A DNA stretch of 64,000 nucleotides from Tachypleus tridentatus (Eukaryota > Arthropoda > Merostomata > Xiphosura > Limulidae): assembly GCF_004210375.1 (NCBI RefSeq), contig NC_134825.1, positions 63,293,558-63,357,557 on the forward strand. Reading direction: 5' to 3'. Below the pieces are notes generated by a model. That model was given only the letters and a program-made list of their open reading frames with translations. It made no database searches and had not been told where the DNA came from. Each line of letters opens with the position of its first letter. Position 1 is the first letter of the stretch. Positions 56,795-64,000 of this stretch are shown in pieces. The position numbers and the translations under genes were made by a program.

Positions 56795-58180
56795 ACAAAG
56801 CTAAAATTCGGTATTCAAGCTATCCTCCTAAAACAAGGCACTCAGAGATTATATGAACACCTAACAGTATTATTTAATCTCTCACTATCAGCTGGATATA
56901 TCCCCGTTTCTTGGAAGGAAGCAATAATATTAATGTTCCAGAAAGAAGGAAAGCCAGCGAATAAACCAAACAACTACCGCCCGATTAGCTTAACCAGTTG
57001 TATTGGCAAAGTATTAGAGAGGATAATTAGTAATCGTCTGTCAGTTTACTTAGAAGAAAATTCAAAATTACCAGAAATTCAAAACGGATTTCGAAAAAAC
57101 CGCCAAACTACAGACCACCTGATTCGACTTACAGAATCAATTACCGACAGCTTCAAAAAAAAAGAATGCACTGTAGCTTGCTTTCTCGACATTGAGAAAG
57201 CATTTGACACAGTGTGGCGTAATGGCTTACGTCATAGATTACTTGAAATGGCATTACCCCAGGAAACTATTCGCTGGCTGTCCAACTTCCTGGATAACAG
57301 AATGTGTAAAGTAAATGTAAATGGGGCCCACTCAGGGTCCTTTTCACCCGAAGCAGGAGTCCCGCAGGGAGGGGTTGTTAGCCCTATATTATTTATCATG
57401 TACGTGAGTAATATGCCTCTGTCGGACCTAAATTTAGGTTATGCATCACAGTTCGCTGACGATGTAGCAGTCTGGAAAAGTGCCCCCACTCCGTCAATAG
57501 CAGCAACGAACCTACAACCAGTCCTAAATAACATCGAAGAATACTGCCAGAAATACAGAATCAAAATCAATATTCCAAAAACCCAAGTCATATTATTCAG
57601 CAGACTGAATAAGCTGAAAAAAGATCCACCAAAACTCTATATGAATGGATCCCTTTTACTGACTGCTACTTCTGCTAAATTTCTAGGTCTAACCTATGAT
57701 TCAAAATTAACGTGGCTACCACATATTAAAAATGTACTGATACGAATCTGGAAAAGAGCAAACTATGCAAGAAGTCTTTCAGGTAAAATCCAAGAAACAT
57801 CACCAGACAACATACTTAAAATCTACAAAACGTACATTAGACCAACAATAGAATATGCATCACCTGCCTGGATTAACATAGCACCCACACATTTACAGAA
57901 ATTTCAACGTATACAAAATTCAGTACTAACTTCGGCATATAAAGTACCACGTAGCACCTCAACCACATTCATGCACAAGTATGCAAACATAGACACAATA
58001 TCTGAAAGACTCTTGCATAATTCTCTAAAATATTTCAATAAGAATTGGCATAAAAATGACTTAATGTGTGATCTCGACAGATATCACGTACATGATGTAA
58101 ATGGTCCTAAATACCTCTCCCCTTTTAACATATATTTAAGAAATGTAACACAAGCTGACCACTGTGCGCTAGATACTTAG
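56735..58180 (+). CDS. Jockey-like reverse transcriptase, 5'-truncated, with SINE-derived start
   Basis: 481 codons, of which the first ~25 come from the 3' part of the SINE and its target site and the last ~456 from the LINE. LINE residues start at about IQAILLKQG. Motifs in order: NNYRPISLTSCIGKVLE, QNGFRKNRQTTDHLIRL, ACFLDIEKAFDTVW (first Asp), GVPQGGVVSPILFIMYV, SQFADDVAVW (catalytic ADD at about 57455-57463), KTQVILFSR, AKFLGLTYDSKLTWLPHI, then the thumb IYKTYIRPTIEYASPAW. It ends at a TAG. The polymerase core is intact, but the endonuclease and ORF1 are missing, so it cannot retrotranspose alone. Whether the chimeric start is ever translated is unknown. Jockey clade is by motif resemblance. 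Confidence 0.92.
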   Translation: MASADRPCVTLREIQNKPNQTKLKFGIQAILLKQGTQRLYEHLTVLFNLSLSAGYIPVSWKEAIILMFQKEGKPANKPNNYRPISLTSCIGKVLERIISNRLSVYLEENSKLPEIQNGFRKNRQTTDHLIRLTESITDSFKKKECTVACFLDIEKAFDTVWRNGLRHRLLEMALPQETIRWLSNFLDNRMCKVNVNGAHSGSFSPEAGVPQGGVVSPILFIMYVSNMPLSDLNLGYASQFADDVAVWKSAPTPSIAATNLQPVLNNIEEYCQKYRIKINIPKTQVILFSRLNKLKKDPPKLYMNGSLLLTATSAKFLGLTYDSKLTWLPHIKNVLIRIWKRANYARSLSGKIQETSPDNILKIYKTYIRPTIEYASPAWINIAPTHLQKFQRIQNSVLTSAYKVPRSTSTTFMHKYANIDTISERLLHNSLKYFNKNWHKNDLMCDLDRYHVHDVNGPKYLSPFNIYLRNVTQADHCALDT

Positions 58181-58692
58181 TCCTTGTTTCTTTTTATTAT
58201 TATATTTACATTTTCTTTTTTTATTCATTTTATTTTATTTTATCATTTTTGAATTATTATTCAAGTAATAATAATTATTATTCAAGTATTGAATAATAAT
58301 AATTATTAATACTTTTTGTGCGTGTGTGTGTTACTACAAGTAGTAGTAGCATTCTCTCTATCGAGAAAAAGGAGAAAAATACAAAAAAAAAATATATATA
58401 TGAAAATACAAAAAAATAAAAAAACAAAAAATGAAGAAAAAAACACAAGAGAAATAATAAAAGGAAAAAAAAACCAAAAAACTTCTTGTTCGTCCATGCA
58501 TGGACTGAGCCCTGAAATGGGCCTGAGTATGATGATATACTTTTACTCTGGCCCAAAGCTTAAAAAAAAACAAAAAACCCTAAAGACAGACGCTATAAAT
58601 CGTTCGGGAGGGAGGAAAAGGTCAAATGTACCTGACCCTCCTGGGTGTTTAACAACATCAATACCCAAATACCGACACAGTGAAACTTGGAA
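56812..58692 (+). mobile_element. 5'-truncated Jockey-like LINE, young
   Basis: Flanked by an exact 11 bp target duplication CTAAAATTCGG (56801-56811, 58693-58703). Contains the RT and C-terminus of ORF2 and a 3' UTR of about 510 bp with AT-rich and A-rich stretches. No ORF1 or endonuclease, as expected of incomplete reverse transcription. The open frame implies recent insertion. Confidence 0.93.
58181..58692 (+). other. 3' UTR of the Jockey-like LINE
   Basis: T-rich stretch, an ATTATTCAAG/AATAATAATT repeat, then a long A-rich segment (58375-58480) and a CCTGAAATGGGCCTGAGTAT block. The short overlapping ORFs here come from low-complexity sequence. Confidence 0.75.
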
Positions 58693-58807
58693 CTAAAATT
58701 CGGGTTTGATTCCTTGCGGTGGAAATGGTGTTGATTAATAATTGTGTGGCTTTGTGCTAAAGTGATAACAAAAACTTACAATATTGATACACAAAAATGG
58801 TTTATTT

Positions 58808-59064
58808 ATTTGTTTATGTTTCGAATTTCGCGAAAAGTCACTCGATGTCTATTTGTATTATTGATCTCTACTTTAGCAGTGATAGAGAAAATGCACGTTG
58901 TCAACACCACCTACCGTCAACTATTATTAATCAACAAATAGTGGGATTCGTCTTAACATTAAGGCACCCCTTCCATACCGACTGAAATGGCGAGTCGGTG
59001 AGAATAGAACCCGTGACCTTTAAATTGCGAGTCAAGTAACCTAACCATCAGCCCATGCCAGGCC
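58808..59064 (-). mobile_element. Family A SINE, decayed
   Basis: Reverse copy, recognisable by CTTTAGCAGTGATAGAGAAA, CAAATAGTGGGATTCG and the GCCCATGCCAGGCC head. Confidence 0.85.
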
Positions 59065-59377
59065 AAAAAGAGAGTTGCAATGCTTTAATACGTTTTGTAC
59101 GCTGTTTTAAGAATTCATACATATAATGTTTCAAAAGTTTGATGAAGCTTGTTATCAAGGTTTATATGTAGCTTTAAGTGTAAAAATGCCATCATATCTC
59201 TTAAACGTTTTTGATTATGTTTCGTTTGCAAAAATACATTATATCATAACGTTACAGTATTTGTAATGTTGTTTTAAAGATAAAAAAACATAATGTTAAA
59301 GTCAGATATCTTTAAAAGGTAAAAATATTCCCGTATATTTACATAAACAATGCACTTTTGGTTATCTCTCTGAAATG

Positions 59378-59653
59378 CCCGGTATGGCCAGGTGGTTAAG
59401 ACACTTGAGTCGTAATCCGATAGTCGCAGGTTCGGAGCTCCATCGCACTAAACATTTTTGCCCTTTCAGCCATGGGGACGTTATAATTTCACTGTCAATC
59501 CCAGTAATTTTTGGTAAAAGAGTAGCCCAAGAGTTGGCGTTTAATGATGATGACTAGCTGCCTTCCCTCTAGTCTTACACTGCTAAATTAGAAACAGCTA
59601 GCGCAGATAACCCTCGAGTAGCTTTGGCTTTGCGCGAAATTAAAAAAACAAAC
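59378..59653 (+). mobile_element. Family A SINE
   Basis: Full-length with mutated B box (GGTTCGGAGCTCC) and tail AAAAAAACAAACAAA. Confidence 0.92.
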
Positions 59654-59659
59654 AAATTG

Positions 59660-62010
59660 TCTGAAATCGTTATCACAAATTTCTCAATGAAACTCTACGA
59701 ATCTCATATCGTTAGAAAGACCTTTATCCGAGGAGTCCGGATTGCATATTGGATTTTTCATTTAGAAGTATCTTACCTGATTTTTGTTAAATCAAACTTC
59801 TAATGTAACGAGTATGTGACGACTAGCTTCGATTTTAGTATAAAACTTTTTTATTTGCAAAGTATCTCACAAAAACAGCACTCAAATCGTATGTAATTTC
59901 CTTTGAAAATGAACACTACACGAAATACAATTGCTTTGAGCTTTCTCGACTAAAATAGGTACGTGCAGTTAGTTCAAAACCACATGCTTCTCACTTTGTG
60001 AACAGGTATTCAGACGCTTCCTCATTATCAGCTACGTTTGCTTTAGTGACATCTTTACATTTTACTTTATTTCTCAATAGCTTAGCTGCGTTCATTTCAC
60101 TAACTGCTATAAACACTTTTAACTACTTTTTCTTCAATACAGGTAATATTCTTCACATCAGTGAGTTTCTTTGTTTTTACTCGTAAAATGTTGTTATACA
60201 CTGAACGCTCATAACTGTTTCATATTCTGTAGGCTATTACAAATACCATTACTATATTTTATTGTTTACTTTATGAGTAATTTTAGTTAATAACGTTACT
60301 TTTACCTGAGTTTGTTTGACTGCGTTTTGTTTGTTTTTTCCAAATAGACCAGGATTTATCGATGTAACACATAAGGCCTCCAAGAAAAGGCAGTTTAAAT
60401 GTTGTGCGTGAAAACGATATGGAAAGTTCATGTGAAAGACATAAAACTACTGCAAATGTTTTACTAGTCGTGGCTTGCATATAAATGTTATCTTTATATT
60501 TTAAGGAATGGAAAACGCATCACACTTAACATGCATTTTCAGTTTTTATCAGCCGCACATTTGAAGGGTTAAACTAGTCATTACTCATACTTTGTAGAAA
60601 AAGTATTTACTGTTTGGACCGAGTTCGCTGTTCAAAAGATCTGCTATTTTATGACGAATAATACTGATACATTATCATTATGTATAGCTTATTAACTAAA
60701 GTAGCATTCTAACACATCCTGAAGAAAGCAAATAACAGTGTGAGAAGAAAGTAGGTGTTAATTGTGACATTAGTTTGTTGTTTGTTTGTTTTTCAAAAAT
60801 GAAATCTCTCAACATATTTATTAATGATCTAACATGCTTCCGAAATCTTAAGGTTTGGTTCTCAATTATAACTAAGATTTTTTATCCCCTCAGTTAATCA
60901 AGAAAGATTTTTTGCATTAATTTCTTATTTAGTAAGTATTGTACCTCACTAAATGTTCAGTTCTGCAGAACTTTCGTTCTTACAGTTAGCAATTTGAAGA
61001 CTATTATTATACGTATGAATCAGCCAGTAAAACACTAAAAGACACACCAGTCCACGTGTGCATAAGCTTGAGGTTTTTTGCTTGTATTAAATGTCTAATT
61101 TTAGCACTTGTTGTCACCAGCTTATCCTAAAACTGAATGTCAACCACCTTTTCTTTATTTTCCCCACTAGCGAGCTGTGGTTGTTTCAAAATGAATATTC
61201 GATTTCTTAACGACCATTACAAACAAAACCATTCACTGAGGAATTATGAGATGTATACGTACGTCATCCGCCGTGATGTAACAGTAATTTGTTCTAATTA
61301 AGTTCCTAATTAAAATCAACTCTTGCGTTGACGTTCTGCTTTCATATAAACAGGAATGGGAATAATCGATTTGTAATATGTGTGCCACTCTGTATAGAGA
61401 CCTCTACTTAACGAAATGTGAATTTAACATAAATATTTACTACTGTGAATTATCTTAAACTTAAAAGATTAAGTGTAAGAAAATCAGTTTTGTTTGTTTG
61501 TATTTTTCGCTAAGCTACTAGAGGGTTACCTTCAATACTTATTCTTAATTACGAACTAATAATTTCATTGAACCTTACATGTGTGATCCTGTGTGCTAAC
61601 GTTTTATTAGAATTAATTTCGAACTGATAACCTTCGTGTGGCTTTGCGCGAAATTCAAAACAAACCAAACTAATTATAAAACAGTAAACGGAGTTTACTT
61701 AACTTTATGACTAATACTGACAAAAACAAAAAGCAACAGAAGAATCGTCTACGGCATTATCACGAAACAACATTTGATTTATATTTTGTGTTTCTAAATA
61801 GTATATTAATTTTCTTTTTCGCCAGAAATAATTAAATGAAATACATGATTTATGGAAAGTTTAATTACAGTATTTTGATAATTCGAAACATTTCTATATT
61901 CCATAAATAGGAGACTTATCTTTGAGAAGATACTTTTACTTAACTCGGGTGATGAATAAACAAATGAAAATATTTTTGATTGAGTTTATATTATGTTGAT
62001 ACCTTGTATT
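59660..62010. other. Intergenic; inverted SINE-tail pair
   Basis: No gene. Near 61484-61555 a fragment of family A tail lies on - (TTGTTTGTATTTTTCGCTAA) and at 61640-61670 another on + (GTGGCTTTGCGCGAAATTC), facing away from each other. Confidence 0.6.
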
Positions 62011-62020
62011 CATTTTCTTT

Positions 62021-62300
62021 GAAGCCTGGCATGGCCTATCGCGTAAGGCGTGCGACTCGTAATCCGAGGGCCGCGGGTTCGCATCCCCGTCGCGCCAAAC
62101 ATTCTCGCCCTCCCAGCCGTGGGGGCGTTATAATGTGACGGTCAATTCCACTATTCGTTGGTAAAAGAGTAGCTCAAGAGTTGGCGGTGGGTGGTGATGA
62201 CTAGCTGCTTTCCCTCTAGTCTTACACTGCTAAATTAGGGACGGCTAACACAGATAGCCCTCGAGGAGCTTTGTGCGAAATTCAAAAACAAACGAACAAT
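62021..62300 (+). mobile_element. Family A SINE, full length
   Basis: Near-consensus with a 1-2 nt deletion in the A box (GGCCTATCGCGTAAGG). Exact 10 bp target duplication CATTTTCTTT (62011-62020, 62301-62310). Confidence 0.95.
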
Positions 62301-62482
62301 CATTTTCTTTCCACGGAGGTAATTACAGAAAAGTTGTCACATTATAAAATATGCGTAATATTCCAGATATGTCAAGTATTATTTCTAACATTTAAATAAT
62401 GTAAGTTTTTTGGTGAAGTACTTTAAGTCTGATAAAAAATACTGAAATCTGTAAAGAGCTATCCAAGTAATAATTTGTTTCT

Positions 62483-62617
62483 TTAACACTCCTACGAAAA
62501 GTGGGGCCTAATAGGCCCCAGAGCAACTTGAAAGGTTATTAATATTAGGCTAATAATTTTGTATTTAAATGAAATTGACATTTAAATCCATTAATGAATG
62601 GATTAACGAGATTCCCA

Positions 62618-62652
<35 letters not shown>

Positions 62653-62707
62653 GGGGAACGGGCTTGGAGAAATCAGGACTAGAAACGTCTTTTCGTATGA
62701 GTGTTAA
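62483..62707. mobile_element. piggyBac-like MITE
   Basis: TTAA at both ends, terminal inverted repeats CACTCCTACGAAAAG and CACTCATACGAAAAG (14 of 15), and a subterminal palindrome TGGGGCCTAATAGGCCCCA at 62502-62520. 217 bp between the TTAAs, no coding capacity. TTAA targets are characteristic of piggyBac elements. Confidence 0.82.
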
Positions 62708-62790
62708 AACAAAGCCACATTAGGCTATTTGTTAGGCCCATCCCGTATTTTAGCGTTGTAAGTCCGAAAACTTACTGATGAACAACAGAG
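62707..62790 (-). mobile_element. Family C short SINE fragment
   Basis: AACAAAGCCACATTAGGCTA and ATTTTAGCGTTGTAAGTCCG; 5' head decayed. Begins exactly at the piggyBac-like end. Confidence 0.75.
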
Positions 62791-63110
62791 AGACAAGAAA
62801 CTGGGTGCTGAAAATATATTCTTATTCAAATAGCCTTTGTTCTGGTGTTTTGTTCTGGGGATTTAGAACGAGTAAAATGATATTGTTTTTTGCACAACTT
62901 TTTCAAACAGTGAATCCTTTTTAATTTTAAATGGTTTATGTTTCTGGTTTCAAAGAGTGATTTTATTTAAAATAATATCTTATTAAGGTTACGATGACGA
63001 CATTTGTGTAACTCTTGACGCAGGTGTTGAAAGAAAAAAAAACAACTTTTAAGACTTTCCCAGATTCGACATGGCCAGGTGGTTAGAGCGCGCGCATGAT
63101 TCACAATTTG

Positions 63111-63238
63111 TTGTTGTTGTTGTTTTGAATTAAGCACAAAGCTACACAATGGGCTATATGTGTTCTCTCCATCACGTGTATCGAAACCCTGTTTTTAGCG
63201 TTGTAAGTCCGCAGACATACCGCTGAGTCACTGGGGAG
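63111..63238 (-). mobile_element. Family B short SINE nested in a family A SINE
   Basis: 128 bp, exact 14 bp target duplication TGATTCACAATTTG (63097-63110, 63239-63252), tail of GTT repeats on +. Confidence 0.96.
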
Positions 63239-63401
63239 TGATTCACAATTTGACAGTGGCGAGTTCGAATCCCCCGTCCCATCACACATAATTGCCATTT
63301 CAGGTGTGGGAGTGTTATAATGTGGCAGTCAAACTCACTATTCGTTGGAAAAGAGTAGCCCAAAAGTTGGTGGTGGGTTTCCTTTAGTATTTCAATGATT
63401 T

Positions 63402-63674
63402 TTTTTTTTTTTTGAATTTCGCACAAAGCTACTCGAAGGCTATCTGTGCTAGCCGTCCCTAATTTAGCAGTGTAAGACTAGAGGGAAGGCAGCTAGTCAT
63501 CACCACCCACCGCCAATTCTTGGGCTACTCTTTTACCAACGAATAGTTGGATTGACCGTCACATTATAACGCCCCCACGGCTGAAAGGGCGAGCATGTTT
63601 GGCGCGACGGGGATGCGAACCCGCGACCCTCAGATTACGAGTCATACGCCTTAACACGCTTGGCCATGCCGGGC
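63402..63674 (-). mobile_element. Family A SINE nested in a family A SINE
   Basis: Near-consensus reverse copy. Flanks TTTCAATGAT and TTTCAGTGAT look like its target duplication inside the outer SINE. Confidence 0.92.
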
Positions 63675-63774
63675 TCACTTTCAGTGATAAATTAGAGACG
63701 GCTAGCACAGATAGAAACAGCTCGCGCAGATAATCCTCGAGAGGATTTGGGCGAACTTTGACAAACAAACAAAT

Positions 63775-63870
63775 ATATGGTTCAAGTTTATAATGCTAAA
63801 ATCCAGGGTTTATATCCTCAGAGTGAACACTAAGCAGATGACCCATTGTGTAACTTTTTATTTACTAACA
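63775..63870 (+). mobile_element. Family B short SINE fragment
   Basis: GTTTATAATGCTAAAATCCA, a damaged B box and GACCCATTGTGTAACTTT; 5' head missing. The remaining 130 bases of the window show nothing. Confidence 0.65.
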
Positions 63871-64000
63871 CACAATAACAATCATCAATATATTATTGTA
63901 GAATATTGTTTCAAATGACCTGTATTACATCTCCCTAACTATTTAACCAAGTTATTTAGTTGTCTTTTGCCCTCAGCTTTTATATAAGCCTTCAAGACTT

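Larger units (their letters stand above)
56470..58790 (+). mobile_element. Old short SINE split by a SINE and a LINE
   Basis: The head half (CCAGGGGATTAGCGGTGATA ... CTTACAAAACTAAAA) ends at 56516. The remainder (TTCGGGTTTGATTCC ... TGTGGCTTTGTGCTAA) continues at about 58699-58760. The two halves join across the nested insertions through the duplicated target sites. Confidence 0.75.
63068..63765 (+). mobile_element. Family A SINE (outer) with two SINEs inside
   Basis: Three parts: 63068-63110, 63239-63400 and 63675-63765, together making one + SINE from GACATGGCCAGGTGGTTAGA to the ACAAACAAACAAA tail. A family B copy and a reverse family A copy interrupt it. Confidence 0.9.

Noticed and set aside
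58278-58696. Several overlapping ORFs of 60-126 codons on both strands
   Set aside because: They come from A-rich and T-rich low-complexity sequence in the 3' UTR of the LINE.

Overview
The window is animal nuclear DNA: AT-rich, intron-bearing and crowded with short interspersed repeats. The only gene I can name is the spliceosomal protein SmE (SNRPE), in five coding exons on the + strand of the first 9 kb. The rest is mostly mobile elements of different ages. The commonest is a ~280 bp tRNA-derived SINE with a Thr(CGT)-like head and a CAAA-repeat tail. I associate that sequence with horseshoe crab (Limulus/Tachypleus) DNA. The organism call is inference from memory of the repeat family, not a database match.

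Layout. 1-9.1 kb: SNRPE, whose first intron has U12-type signals and whose second exon is only 27 nt. Its introns hold SINEs, a 109 bp hairpin, an 81 bp tandem duplication and a ~1.6 kb block of different composition. 9.1-12.9 kb: no gene, two very short hairpin DNA elements. 12.9-17.2 kb: a Tc1-like transposon with ~210 bp inverted repeats, split by a GC-rich, internally deleted non-LTR retrotransposon. 18.4-18.9 kb: an isolated 150-codon ORF with a GIY-YIG nuclease signature, the most interesting unassigned gene. 20.9-28 kb: scattered SINEs and two copies of a repeat with a hammerhead-ribozyme-like core. 28.0-31.85 kb: a decayed Penelope-like element with reverse transcriptase and GIY-YIG remnants, inverted hammerhead-like ends and SINEs inside it.

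33.4-33.8 kb (- strand): a terminal coding exon of an unrecognised, apparently conserved protein. 34-46 kb: SINEs, a mariner remnant, two minisatellite-like arrays and a likely SINE-mediated transduction. 46-56 kb: a possible solo LTR, Tc1-type debris and a CR1-like LINE remnant. 56.5-58.7 kb: a young 5'-truncated Jockey-like LINE with a 456-codon open RT frame, inserted next to a SINE and reading in frame from it. 59-64 kb: more SINEs, a piggyBac-like MITE, and a three-deep SINE nest.

I see no operon-like organisation and no gene cluster working together. SNRPE, the GIY-YIG ORF and the 33.4 kb exon are independent. The biology here is mainly that of competing retroelements. LINE machinery of the kind seen at 52-58 kb probably mobilised the SINEs, and target-site duplications allow several nested insertions to be ordered in time.
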